Below, one piece after another: positions 1 through 14,300 of a DNA stretch of 64,000 nt. Source of the DNA: Sweltsa coloradensis. Lineage: Eukaryota; Arthropoda; Insecta; Plecoptera; Chloroperlidae. The stretch is taken from positions 1 to 64,000 of the forward strand of contig JAMZAV010000765.1 in the NCBI GenBank assembly GCA_024449915.1, given 5' to 3'. The translations under genes and the position numbers were made by a program. Numbering within the stretch: the stretch's first letter is position 1; every line of letters starts with the position of its first letter. The notes below the pieces were generated by a model that had not been told where the DNA came from, did no database searches, and was given only the letters and a program-made list of their open reading frames with translations.

Positions 1-331
1 GAACCCCTATGTTGTAGATACAAAATTTTGTAACTTACATACATCCAAATGGTCGGTGCTGTTAATTTAGTCTGGATGTAGTGTCTATTTTGTTACATTT
101 GTTTTTTTTCCTTTTCAGTTTTCAGTTCCTACTCCCGTATTTAACTTTAATTTTGATAACAAAAAAGATGTTGATAGAAGAGAAGTGTCAGTGCACCCAG
201 AGTGCACTAGTTAGGCGTAGGCTAGCCTTACAATAGTTTTAAATATAAATAGGCCTAGGCCTAGCCTAGTTCTCAACCTAGAATTATAGTCACGGCCTAG
301 TTATCTTGCATATAATTTACCTCTGGACATA
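1..331 (+). other. 5' flank of TBC1D25
   Basis: Sequence upstream of the first coding ATG. I see no TATA box at a sensible distance and no clear initiator; from about 195 it is TAGGCC-rich. Promoter and untranslated leader cannot be placed from sequence alone. Confidence 0.3.
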
Positions 332-382
332 ATGGCTGGAATTTTCGGATATAGTCGTGAAGCCATACGTGTTAAAGTGAAG
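332..382 (+). CDS. TBC1D25: TBC1D25 coding exon 1
   Basis: Starts at ATG 332 and encodes 17 residues (MAGIFGYSREAIRVKVK), ending phase 0 before donor GTAAGA. The last residues, IRVKVK, match the basic/Val stretch preceding KCE in the human protein. This makes the start likely, although an upstream non-coding exon cannot be excluded. Confidence 0.85.
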
Positions 383-3300
383 GTAAGAAGCCTTAGGGCC
401 TACCTAGGCTAGGGCCTAGGCCTAGCCCTATTCGATCCTTCCGTTTCCCCTGGGATAGAATATCTAGGCTAGGCCCCTACCCCTAGGCCTAGGCCTAGGG
501 ATAGAATATCTAGGCCTAGGCCCCTACCCCTAGGCCTAGGCCTAGTAGGCTAGGCCTAGCCCTACCGGTACTCTTTCGGTTGGTATGGACAGTCTTTTTT
601 TAGGTGTAGGGCCTAGGCCTACCTACAAAACCTTTAACGTCGCTATTTTAAATCTAAAGTAGGCCTAGGCTACCTACAAAACCTTTAACGTCGCTATTTT
701 AAAATATAAAGTAGGGTAGGTCTACCTACAAAACCTTTAACGTCGCTATTTTAAATCTAAAGTACCTTCTGATCAAAAACTGTCCATACCAACCGAAAGA
801 GTTCCGCCCTACCTCCCAAAATCTGCTCTTAGTACCTAGTTCATTCTGCTGGAACTTCCAGTTTATTGCGGATGTCCCCGCATCTCCTATTCCCATAACC
901 GCTTCATAGCCCTAGTATAGCCTAGGGCTAGGCTAGGCCTAGGCCCTAGGCTAGGAGGTTGCACAACCTTAAGCCCCTGGCCTAGGCCTAGGCCTAGCCC
1001 TACCCATTCTCCCCTTATGACCCCAAACTAGGGATGATTTTGGATGGCCCTAGCCTAGGTGCCCGGAAACCGGTTCTCTTCCGATTCGGTTCCAATTTTG
1101 AAGAACCGGTTCTATTTGCCTGCCTACAATGCCTACAACATTGCTAGGGCACTTCTGTCGTTGGGGTGGGCCAACTTATTAACACTAGGGGGGGGCGGGG
1201 GGTATAATCGTAATTTGACGGAAGTGTTATTTTGCATTTAATTGATGATTTTCCTTTTTCTAACTGAATATTAGAATGTATTTACTTGGTTTTTGGGCGC
1301 GGAAAGTAGGCTAGTGTCTGGACTTAGGCCTATTTAATCATTTTTAGTTTGCTTGAATCGGTCGTTTTGGTAGGCCTACTAGGTAGGCCTAGGGCTAGTT
1401 CAGTTGGTGCGGTCCAACTTTTCAACACAGTTTTTTTCAAAGAAAAAGAATAAAAATCAACTTCAAATTACAAACAAATGAAGAAGAACTCATTAAATTA
1501 ACGATTTATTTATGCTAATCACTCTGAAAATATACCAATTATATAGAATAACACAGATTGAACACAAACACTAGCTTATTTGATTCACTGTCATTGATTC
1601 GCCATGTTTGGTATTTACGTCTTGATTTTACTTAGGCCTACTAGGCCTATCAACCTTTTTCGCTAAAATACTCCACCTACAATACCTTTAACGTCGTTAT
1701 TTTAAATTAAAGGACTTTCACCACAATAGGATTTTCGTTTAAAAACGTTTTTTTGTTTCTAGCCTATAACAGTAAAAACGTGATGATTCTATTTTGGATT
1801 TTTTTTTATTATGTTCTTGTACGTTTATTTGCAGTGAGTACAACATCTCAGCATGGTAGGCCTAGGCCGCGTCGCTCCTCGCTACTTATAACTTACTTTT
1901 GTTTATAAAACAGAAGCGGAAAATTATTTTTAATTGGTTTCCGCGCATTTATTTTTAATTAACTTTGAAATATCAGTGATTTGGCAAAGAAAATAAATAT
2001 AAAAAAAAAAATTGCAATTTCGTCAAACTAGTAGAGTTCCCAGTTCCCACTATGATTTCAGTTACAAAACTACTTACGTTAGGTTAGCCGAACTTTCCGC
2101 TGGCTACAGTGCGCCGCGCTAGTTCTAGGATATTTTTTATAAGAGCGCACCCGAAATCCTTTTCTACCCGCGTACAAGCTTTTCGTGGAATATGACAGTG
2201 TTAAAAAGTTGGCCCACCCCAATGACACAAGTAGGCCCTACCCATTGCTTGCACCGCCTAGGCCTATAGGTAGGGTTGCCCTAATTGAAACTCATGGTAG
2301 AGGGACAAATCTTTCCAGTCAAGAACAGCAATGGGGAGTTTGGGCTGCCCCCCAAACAATAGCGCCGCAGGCACATTTTTTAAGCTTTTAGAGCGCGTTC
2401 TGAGCGTTTCAGAAAAAAATACCGGACTGAACGAATGAAAATATTGTCATTTTTGTAGTGAAAAAGCCAGAAAACCATCAAAAATGCATCGGGATCGAAA
2501 ATTTTCCACCAAGCAGGACAATTTTTTGTCCCGCTTTGTGTAGGCCTATTGGCGGGATGCGGGACTTAAAAACTGAATATCGGGTCTGTCCTGCCAAAAG
2601 TGGGACGTATGGCAACCGCAACCCTACCGGTAGGCCCTTTTCCCTACTGAAAAGTCTTGGTCAAGATCTTGACAAGAACTTGTGTTAGGGCCGAAGTAAG
2701 ATCTTAACAAGATCTTGTATTGAAATAAGATTTTGTTTATTTCTTGACAATATCTTGCCAAGAATCCGTGCTAAAAAATCTTGTCAAGAACTTGCAAGAA
2801 CTTGTTTCTTGTCAAGAACTTGGTTCAAAGAAACAAGATACAAACAAGATCTGTCAAAATTTTGTAATTGGATGAGCGTAGCGAGCGTAGCGAGCGAAGC
2901 GAAGATTCCATTTCACTACACTGGAGAAAAAAATCCGGAATGTTTTTTTTTTTTTTTTTTTCTGTATTTTTGTCTGTCTGTTAACACGATTCCGGCTAAA
3001 CCGATACTCCGATTGCGATGAAATTTTATGGAGGCCTTCGAAATCTCTGAACTAAGAACTGCCACGTTTTTGAGCGCAATCGAAAAATTATTTCTCATGA
3101 AAATCGCAATTTTACGATTTTTTTCGATTTTTAAAAAATTTCTTCGACTTATAACTCCTACATGCTTTATCCGATTGTAATGATTTTTTCACAGAACCTT
3201 AATTTTATAAATTGATATATTCGTGTGAAATTTGAGCGTAATCAAATAATTATTTCTCATGAAAATCGCAATTTTACGATTTTTTTAATTTCTTCTGCTT

Positions 3301-6300
3301 ATAACACCTACATGCTTTATCCGATTATAATGATTTTTTCACAGAACCTTAATTTTAAGAATTAATATATTCGTGTAAAATTTGTGCGCAATCGAATAAT
3401 TATTTCTTATGAAAATTTCAATATTACTATTTTTTCCTTTTTTAAAATTACGATTAATAATTAAAAAAAAATAAGTTAATTTTTTATTTAATTTGATTTA
3501 GGCCCTAATTTTAAAAAAAAAATTCACAGAACAACAGAAAATCCACAAAACACATGGCAGCTCAATTCACCAATTACGCTCATCCAACAACGCGGCGGGA
3601 CTTAAGCGTTTTCCTAGTATTTCAAACTTAACTGCCACCTGCTGTTAGTATCTTGAACCTCATCACCTTATCGATATTAAACCAAGTCAAATCTTGGCAC
3701 ATCGATTGCCATTGGTCCAAACTAACCACGCCTCCATGAATTTCGTTTGAATATCGAACGTGCCAGAATCGATTGTTACATTAGGTTTGTTCGTTTGTCC
3801 TACTTCAACTAAAACACTTTACTCCAGGACAGGGTGTTTTTGATTTAAATCAAAGATTTAAATCAAATGATTTATTTAATAAAAATCATTGATAGGCTAC
3901 CTATTTATCAAATGCACTTTTTCTTCATTTTGAGCAACAATCACATGAGTTCCAACTGATTTAGGCAAAGTTTTCCGTAAAATAATTTTTGAATTATATT
4001 TTCTGAAACGCTTGTGAAAGTAGGCCTATTTGATCCGCTCACCAACTTGACAAGTTTTGAAACACTGATATTATTGATTTAAATCAATAAAAATCTGATT
4101 TAAATTGGAAAAAAATACTAATTTAAATCGAAAAGTTGATTTTCAAATAAATCCAATTTAAATCAAATAAATCATTATTTTTTATTTTTTTAATAAAAAT
4201 TTAAAAGGTCACACACCCTGCTCCAGGAGTATACCAGTTAAACCTGTGATTTTACTCCCATTTTTTTTTTTTTTTTACCCCCAGAGTCACCCAACAAGAT
4301 GACTCTGGGAAATGGGAGTAAAAATCACAGTTACTAAACGCAGACAAAAGAACGGTGTTGAGTCAGTTTGTTTTGGCTGCTCCTACTCCTACTTCAGTAG
4401 CTGGTGTAAAAACATTACTCCAGTCTCACTTGTAGTACACCTACCTAAGTTACTAGGCCTACTGGACAAAAAACGCCTCCTCGTTACACCCATCACAACT
4501 TAGGCCTACTCCAGGACAGAAAAACGGTGTTTTGCCCATATCTTACTCCCGGAGTAGTGATCTAAGGACAAACAAACAAACCTACTGGCAGTTTTAAATG
4601 CACAGAAAATGCGTTTTTGGTGACGTTATTTAAAAAAGAAAAAGTAAAATAGGCCTAACTCAATTTTAATTTCATTAGGTAGGCCTAGTCCTAAGCCTAC
4701 TTCATAATTTTGGAATTTAAAAAAAAATATAATTATCTTCCCTAGACCCCTAGGCATGCGTACTAAACACTAGTTAGACTAGTTGTGGAGTACGCAGTGG
4801 CAATTTGGGATCTGTAGGCTTTTGGGGAAATTAATTAAATTGAAGCTGCAGGGAAGGTAGTAAGTTCTTATGAAAGTGTAGGAATGATTAGGCCTAGAGA
4901 GTTAGGCTGGGAGAAATTTAAGGATAGGAGAACTGGAGAAGGATGGACAGTGGCGGCTTTTCAACTCATCAGGTCAGCAGTCGAGTCATCCAAAAATAAT
5001 TTGTGGATATAGGCCTAACCCTACTGGTACCGGTACGTTATTTCGTGGCTCAAGTATTTTGATTGGGTACAAAGGGTCTGGGGGGAAGGCGGAACCCTAG
5101 CTAATACAGGTCTAGGGCTCACAGCCCCAGATTTTAAAATTTTATTATTAGAGTGAAGAAGAAGAATGCCTTAGTTCCTTTTACTTCAGAGTAGGTAACT
5201 TGGTAGGGCCTACTGAAACTAACTTGACCCAACCCAACATTGAGCAGTAGAGTAGACTCAGCCACTCCACCCTACTAAAGCCATCTACGGTGTGGTGGCA
5301 CGTATGATTAGGGCGCTGGTCCGAACTCCAAAGCATATGGCTCTACGAGGACGTGGGTTCAAATCCTGCATAAGACACGATGTGTTTTTTGTAATCATCC
5401 TTCATCGGCATCCATCACGACACATGGTGTATGATATTGATGGGTGCTAATTGTCACTTAACAATTCGCCTTTAAAAAGAAACGACACGCGCCAAGCGGA
5501 GAAACGGCGAAACGCTCAGATGAGGTCGCTCCGGAGGTGGGTGTGGTGCTTGCATTTAAAACTACACGGCGCGGCGAAGTTTTCGTCCAAGATGATGTCG
5601 AATAGTGAACGATATTGTTGTGTTCTGAGTTGCATATAAGGTAAAGCCACTAAGCCAACCATTAAAGACGGCACAATTATACCAAAGAAGATGACATAGC
5701 AATAAATAAAGTAAGATCTAGGTTCTCAAAGTTTTGTGAGAATACAGGCCTGATTCTAAGTAAATTCCGAAGATGGGCAATTACTTTATATTATTTCTAG
5801 CCGACGGTGTAATAATAGTGGTTTAGGCCTCAAGGTTTATAAACAAACAGTAAGTATTTCGATTTTAGAACACGAAACAATAATATTGTAGGTATGGATT
5901 GTAGGCCTAATCAGAATAACAATAATTGTACTTTTTCAGTATAGAATATATAATATGTATAGCTAGTTTGCTTTATTCCACGGATGATAAAACTATAAAA
6001 ACTCAGTAACTCGCTGAGAGATGTATTCAATTGTTTGTTAAAAAGGGTTCAGTAATTTGCAATATCGATAGTGGTAGTTCAAACATCCCATTGCCGTTCA
6101 CGTGATACACATATATGAAAGGTCGACGAGTTGATTCCCACCATCAGAAATCTTCACTGAACGTTTTACCTAAGGTTTACTCAGTAAAAAGTGAATGCTG
6201 GATCAGTCACATTTAAATATCCTTTGTACACATTTCCTCCCAAATATACTCACACGACCATGTATAGGGCCTAGCCCCTACGTGGTTAGACAACAGAAGA

Positions 6301-8171
6301 CAGGCAGTTGTGACATTTTAATTCCTACGAAACGAAATATAGGCCTAAGATGTTTTACAATTGACGTGTAGCAAACCTGCTTATTTAGTTACAATACAAA
6401 ATAAAATGCATAGAAAGATACAAAATTATTAAAAATTGCTTACGATTAGGCCCAAGTGTAGTATAGAAAACAATTTTTATTATCTACTTTCGAATTTTAT
6501 TTTCATTGTTTCCAAACAACTATGAACTTGACAATTAAATATGAAGTTCTTAGTACTCCCAATGAATGAATCACAAATAGGCTCAATGGTGTTTAATTAA
6601 TGGTTAATTACCATTATTTTGGAGCGATGTCTGGCATAATAATAATAATTATTATGTCACTTTTGTTTGGAAATATATGTGCTCTTCATTTATTTCCATT
6701 TATACTCGGTAATTATTTATTTATAAGCGTTTATTTGTGTATTTGATTTTGATTATTACTTAGGTTTAAAATGTAGTGTTTCATATCCACTTGTAGGGCC
6801 CTATACTGTCTATTTCAGTTCGTATATTCATACTTTTTTATATTTATTTCACGGATTATTTATTGTTCAAAAGATTTAAAATAAAAATATGTAGGTCCTA
6901 GTCACCTTAGTTTCATTTCTGTAAAATTTATTTGCAAAATAATTAGGGAAGTGCTAAGAATTCATATTACGGCCTACTGTCTCTGAGTCTGAGTTTTGTA
7001 TGCAAACTGGACTATTTTGATCCCTTTGATTTTTATTGTAAGTAGAATACTTAGTTGGAATCGAAAGTAGGGTACCTACAAGTAACCAGTTGTTTTGCGA
7101 TATTGTGTTCAAGATAAAAGTTGATTTTCAGCATTGTGCATATAGGCACATGTCACAGCAAGTATGACATCGTATGAATATTCATTCACACCGACAGATT
7201 ATTAACTAGGCACCAATTAGTACACACATTAATTTATTTCAGTTGTGAAAACTATGTAGCCTAATGGCATTCCAAAATGTCACTAGATCAAAATAATGTG
7301 AAAAATAGCCCCTGTTTGACGGGGCCCTCGCATACGGAGCCTCACGGTGCGCCAGCGTGAGCGACCTCATCGTAGCCGACATCTTTGTATTCGCGCGGTG
7401 ACCACTAGCGCCATCTCTTGACACTTTTAAAGGCGTATAATATGTTAGGATTGTTAACTCTTCTACTTTGTACTTAAATGTTAGCCTACTACTTCAAAAA
7501 AATTTAGGTCTACTGCATTTTAATTTTTAATGTCAAAAATGATTCAAAGTAGGCCTAATAAAGCAAAATAAAGCGTAATTAGGCCTATTAATCTAGTTAA
7601 GCCTATCAAGATCAATAAATAAAGTGCAAGATAAATCAATATTTACAAAAGGACTCAGGATATTTAACAGAATCCCGGAGGAAATACGCAAAAAAAATCC
7701 TGTCCATTTTAGAAGGGAATGTAGTAATCTCATAAAAGCAGTAAAACTCTGTGCTAAACCATATGAGAAAAGCTCATTTTGGGATACTTCCTGAATTGGT
7801 ATCAAAATGTATTATACTACCCCGGTAACATATTATGTGTAGTTTAGGAGGGCCAAATATTTTATATTATTTATTACATTAATTGTTTATTATGTATTGC
7901 ATATGTAATTAGGTACCTAATTATAAAATGATGACTCAAGTCTTGATTGCTTGGCCAAGATATGGACTACTATCATATAGCTCCGTCCAGTAGTAGTAGG
8001 CCCTATCTAATTAGGCCCTATACTGTACATATTAATTTGACTTGTGTTAGTATTTTTAATGTAGGGCCTAATGTATTTTTTAATGTTGTGTGTTTTAATG
8101 TATTATATTATATTTATGTATTTGTGAACGTGTAACTTTGTAAAAATAGCAACTCTGCTAAAATAAAGGTT

Positions 8172-8258
<87 letters not shown>

Positions 8259-8278
8259 CACTACCACTACCACTACCA

Positions 8279-8372
<94 letters not shown>

Positions 8373-11300
8373 AAGTTCAAAGAGCAAAATTTATCAAACT
8401 AAAAAGTTTCTTCCCTGGATCATCATCTCGACCAATAGGTAAACTTACACAGCCTGACTTTAATTGAGACCATTTCTCTTTCCTTTCAGAAATGTGAAGG
8501 TGTTTTACAGCCAGAATACAGAAAATTTAGTGTGGATCCACAAATAACATCCTTCGAAGTTCTACAAAGTATTTTGGCTAAAGCTTTTGATATTAAAGGG
8601 TATGTAGTATCATGTTTTTAATAAGTCCTGCCACTGCCGGATAAAGAATAGTGCTGTTGGGACAACTAGGCCTATGCATTCAAGAAACGAATAGGCCTAC
8701 TGTAGGGGTGTCAAGAGGATAAAGCCTCATCCCTCTTCACAATGGAATTTTGGCGGCTTTGCCCCCGAATTTTATCAGGTCATTTTTATGCAAATCTTTG
8801 CATTCCTTCTTGTCATTGCTGCTAGGCCTACCTGATCAGCTAAAAAAGCATGGTGGGCCTACTTAATTAACAGCAGGCCTACCTAATAATAAGCCCAATC
8901 TTCAAAATGTATTATCAAAAATCACTATCAGGCAGGCACCAATAACTAGAAGTTACGTAATCTGGTTTACCTAGTACCGGTAGTAAGCGTTTTATTTATT
9001 TATTTATTTTTAACGTCTATCCTTTTCAGTTAAAAAACTGATTTACAAAGGAGGACAACTAAATAAATCTTCTTAGGTTCATAGATGCAGATACAGCAAT
9101 GAACTAACAGTTAGGCCTAAGTAAATATTTGAAATACGGTACTAATATTACAACAATATATTAAAACACAATGATTTGCTAACAAATTCGAAAAGGATAT
9201 TAAATTCAATTAGGCCTAATTAATGAAATAAAAAAGGGTGGGGAATGAAAAGAAAAGAAAAGAAGAAAAAAAGGAAAAGAAAACTCATTCATCTCCGGTG
9301 TAGTCACTTTTTTAATTTCTGTCTAAAGTAGGCCCTACCGGTACTAACATAACAGCGTCATCCGTCGCCTACTATAAAGCCAAGGTTAAACATATATATT
9401 TATATTAGTAGGCCTACTTTAGACATATATTTATACATATAGGCCTATATGACATAATTAATTCTTTTGAGTTTCCGAGTTTAAATGAGTTGATTATCAA
9501 CGTTTCGGGCAGATCTCCCTGCCCATTATCAAGGTAGGTAACGACATACTTTTTAATGGGCAGGGAGATCTACCCGAAACGTTGATAATTAAACTCATTT
9601 AAACTCGGAAACTCGAAAGAATTAATTACGTCACATTATATCCGAGAAAATCTACGTAAAAACAATATATATATGTTAGTACTTTAGACAGAAATTAAAA
9701 AAGTGATTATACCGGGGATCGAACTCGGATCGAAAGCCAAGGTCCCGGGTTCGATCCCCGGTGTAGTCACTTTTTTAATTTCTGTCTAAAGTACTAACAT
9801 AACAGTGTCATAGTCGCCTTCTATAAAACCAAGGTTAAACATATAGTATATATAGGTATATAGTTGTGTTAGTACTTTAGACAGAAATTTAAAAAGTGAC
9901 TACACCGGGGATCGAACCCAGGACCTTGGCTTTCCGGGCCATACTCGTACCAACTGAGCTATGCAGGCACCAATTTAAATCTGTCTAGCTCAGTTGGTAA
10001 GAGCATGGCCCGGAAAGCCAAGGTCCCGGGTTCGATCCCCGGTGTAGTCACTTTTTTAATTTCTGTCTAAAGTACTAACATAACAGCGTTATAGTTGCCT
10101 ACTATAAAACCAAGGTTAAATATATAGTTAAATATATATGGGGTAAGGGAACTAGTTCTGGATTGGGTTAAGCAATATTACAATTTTGAGTATCAGGATT
10201 TTTTTTTGTTCTCCTCCCACATACTATATTCTTATTGATTGGATGAGCGTAGCGAGCGAAGCGAAGATTCCATTTCACTACACTGGAGAAAAAATCCGGA
10301 ATGTTTTTTTTTTTTCTTTCTTTCTTTCTTTTTGTATTTTTGTGTGTGTTAACATGATTCCGGCTAAACCGATACTCCGATTGCGATGAAATTTCATGGA
10401 GGCCTTCGAAATCTCTGAACTTAGAACTGCCACGTTTTTGAGCGCAATCGGGAAATTTTTTCTCATAAAAAACGCAATTTTACGATTTTTTTCGATTTTT
10501 AAAAACTTTCTTCGACTTATAACACCTACATGCTTTAACCGATTGTAATGATTTTTTCACAGAACCTTAATTTCATGAATTAAGATATTCGTGCGAAATT
10601 TGAGCGTAATCGAAAAATTATTTCTCATGAAAATCAAAATTTTACGTTTTTTTTCTTTTTTAAAACAATTCTTTGACTTATAACACCTATATGCTTTATC
10701 CTATTGTAATAATTTTTTCACAGAACCTTAATTTTATAAATTCATATATTTGTGTAAAATTTGTGCGCAATCGAATAATTATTTCTTATGAAAATTTCAA
10801 TATTACGATTTTTTCCTTTTTTTAAATTACAATTAATTAAAAAATTTAAAATTTAAGTTAATTTTTCATTTAATTTAATTTAATTTTTATAAAATCTTCA
10901 ACTTAGTAATGATTTTTTCACAGAACAACTGAAAATCCGCATAACACATGGCAGCTCAATGCACCAATTACGCTCATCCAACAACGCGGCGGGACTTAAG
11001 CGTTTTCCTAGTTAACTTTCCGACAATGTTTGCAAAAGAAAAAATGTAAAAAAGTTACGAAGGTACTAAAATGAGCCAATTAAAAAAAGTAGTGCTTTGA
11101 TCCAGAACTAATACCCGGGTATCAATTGTGGATCATCAGCCTAAAACTTTTCAAATTGATATCAGGGGTTTATTGATTGGATGAGCGTAGCGAGCGAAGC
11201 AAAGATTCCATTTCACTACACTGGAGAAAAAAATCCGGAATGTTTTTTTTTTCTTCTTTTTTTTCTGTATTATTGTGTGTCTGTTAGCACGATTCCGGCT

Positions 11301-14300
11301 AAACCAATTCTCCAATTGCGATAAAATTTTATGGAGGTCTTCGAAATCTCTGAACCAAGAACTGCCACGTTTTTGAGCGCGATCGGAACATTATTTCTCA
11401 TGAAAATCGCAATTTTACGATTTTTTTAGATTTTTTTAAATTTTCTTCAACTTATAACACCTAGGGGTAAGTGGGGTAAATGGGAACATGGGTTAAATAG
11501 GAACAGCCCTAAAATCTACCCCATATGACCTATTTAAAAAAATACAAAAAATATTCCATGTGACCTTTTTATTTTCTCAACAACATATCAAAAAATCAGC
11601 TTATTCTGATGTTAATTTTTTAGTTTTCTGATTTTTTTAGAACTACCCTACACTTAAAAGTTGATGTAAGTTTCAGTCAAAAAAACTTTAGAAAAAAAAA
11701 TTATGTCCGAAGAGTACCCTAAAAAAATATTTTGACATATAAAAAGTTCCCCCTAACTATGAACATGATTTTACAATTTGTTTGCATTTGCTTATCTTAG
11801 TCCATCATGGCTGTTAAGCCCCTGTGCCCATTTACCCCATACCACCTCCATTTGGGGGTAATTAGGAACACTGGTTCGGGGTAATTAGGAACAAGTGGGG
11901 TAAAAAGGAACAACACAGTTAACCTACGAGTTATATTTATGGGGTAAATGGGAACATTTCTCGATCTTCACAGCCATCTCTATTTGACCATTGTGGTTGA
12001 CCAAGTGTTGTGAAAATTGCCATCTAGGCCATTTTTCTGCTTTTTCCTCAATTTCTTCTGACACTTGGGAAAATATCACCTCAGTGCATTATATTCACTT
12101 CACAAGATTCCCATAAGATTCATGTGCGTTCCTAATTACCCCATATTCCCACCGTTGATAAAATTTGATTAGAAAAGTTAAATTCATCCCCCCTTCCCAA
12201 TTTTCCCACTTACTTATTTGCAAGGTTGATAATAAACACTAAACTAACTTAATCCTATTGTCACAAAAACATCTAAGAATATTTTTTGACACAAATGTGG
12301 CGCTTTGCTCCGCTCCGGTTTTAATATATAATCTGATATTGTTTTTTTACATAGCATCCACAGTTTTTATCATTTTGACTTAATTTTTTTTTTATTGAAA
12401 TCATACATCAGATATGTCTGTTCCTATTTACTCCATTTTGTTTTACCTCACACCAATAAGCTACAGTGTTGTCTGTTCCCATTTACCCCAAAATGACGGG
12501 GTAAATAGGAACAATACCACTTTTTACATTTGATTTTTTTCTTAGTACATGATTTTAGGAAAATGACACACAAGTCATTCCTTACACTAACAACAGTGCA
12601 AAGAATAATGTACAACAAAAAAATCATAAAAAAAGTCAATTGTAGGGCCTACAACTTTTTGCAGAAAGTCAAAGATGAAATGTTCTAAAAGTGTTCCTAT
12701 TTAACCCACTTACCCCTACATGCTTTATCCGATTGTAGGCCTAATGATTTTTTCACAGTACCTTTATTTTAGTAATTAATATATTCGTGTGAAATTTGAG
12801 CGCAATCGAAAAGTTATTTCTCATTAAAATCACAATAGTATTACGATTTTTACGATTTTTGAAACATTCTTTGATTTGTAACACCTACATGCTTTATCCG
12901 ATTGTAATGATTTTTTCACAGATCCTTAATTTTATGAATTTATATTTTCGTGTGAAATTTGAGCGCAATCAAAAAATAATTTTTCGTGAAAATCGCAATT
13001 TTACGTTTTTTCCCTTTTTTAAAATTATTACAATTAATTTTAAAAAATTAAAATTAAAGTTAATTTTTTATTTTATTTAATTTAATTTTAAAAAAATCTT
13101 CAACTTAGTAATGATTTTTTTCACAGAACAACAGAAAATCCGCATAACACATGGCAGCTCAATGCACCAATTACGCTCATCCAACAACGCGGCGGGACTT
13201 AAGCGTTTTCCTAGTATGTTTCATGAGTAGTGATGCAGCCGCACCTGACAAATTTGATTCTGGATGCCCGGTATCAACATTGATCCACAATCAGTCCCCG
13301 GATTAGTTGTGGATCGAAATTGTACATAATTGTGAATTATTTGCAGCAATAAGGCTTACCACAATTTTTTTTTCAATACAAAATTTAAAGACAAAGACAA
13401 GAGCTAACACCTGGGTATAAATTTTATAAGCCAAATATTCTAAACACAAATTTTTTTCAAATTCAAAATTTTGAAAAAAATATTAAAAAAATTAGGCTAG
13501 ACCAAAACATTTTTTATTTTTTTTTAGGTTTGCATCTGTATAGACAAGCTTTAAAAATAAGTGTGCCTAAATTACTTTTATAAATATAAATCATTGAACT
13601 TTTTCACTGTTAGTTAGCAAAATATTTATTTAAATGTGATATTTTTCGATTTCTTTACAGAAATCTTTATCAAACAAAATTAACAATTAAAAACCCACAA
13701 CAGACAGGACAAAAAACATTTCACAAATTATTATAAATATGGCTGTGCATTAGTACCAAATTATTAACAAAAAAGTTTATTATGAATAAAAATAAAAAAC
13801 CAAAAAACAGAACATTAAATTGATAAGTTGGACAGTTATTGATGTATGAAATAAAGCTATTGATCTAGTGATGAAATTGATGGACAGAAACTTTTCCAAA
13901 TGGCTGGATAATTAACACTAGGCACACTGATTGTATTGGCCACACATGAAATCAAACCAGCTTCCTTAATTTTCCGTGTTGTGGCATTAGACTCATGCTT
14001 TTAAATTAAATTAAATTACTTTTTACTTGGTTTTTAAACACTATTAGGCTTATTGCATATGTCCTATTCATTTATCATGGTGTTACGATCTACAAAAACG
14101 GACAAAAACCTCTTATTTGTAGACACCCGCAAGGGTGATTTGAGTAGTTGTACAGTAAACCTATTATAGTCAATTCTTAGATAAACTAATAATAAAAATT
14201 CTGACAAAGTTTGAAAGCTGTTGTAACGTTACAGCCCTACCCCTTGTATTTTTATATTTTTGCTGCTTATAAATCTATCTATGTATTTCATGTTATGTGG

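Larger units (their letters stand above)
9291..10139. repeat. Nested inverted array of tRNA-like repeats
   Basis: The block CCCCGGTGTAGTCACTTTTT..AATTTCTGTCTAAAGTACTAACATAACAG..CCAAGGTTAAACATATA recurs in alternating orientation (starts near 9296, 9757 and 10035 forward; ends near 9720 and 9915 reversed), separated by ATATAT-rich centres. The arms carry tRNA-like B boxes. The array also contains a separate palindrome (9451-9632). Confidence 0.8.

Noticed and set aside
2755..3098. Small frames over the Helentron-like ends (also near 10.2, 17.1, 18.8 and 26.9 kb)
   Set aside because: The same short peptide recurs because the non-coding repeat recurs; lengths and frames vary with the poly(T) tract.
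3113..3450. CRISPR-like array
   Set aside because: The repeats are long, diverged tandem units inside a eukaryotic transposon, with no short exact repeats and spacers.
8103..8387. 94-residue - strand frame of almost pure valine
   Set aside because: It is the reverse reading of the (ACT)n microsatellite.
9984..10050. Functional tRNA gene
   Set aside because: A and B boxes and two arms are present, but the 5' acceptor strand cannot pair with the 3' strand, and the sequence recurs as the arm of an inverted repeat.
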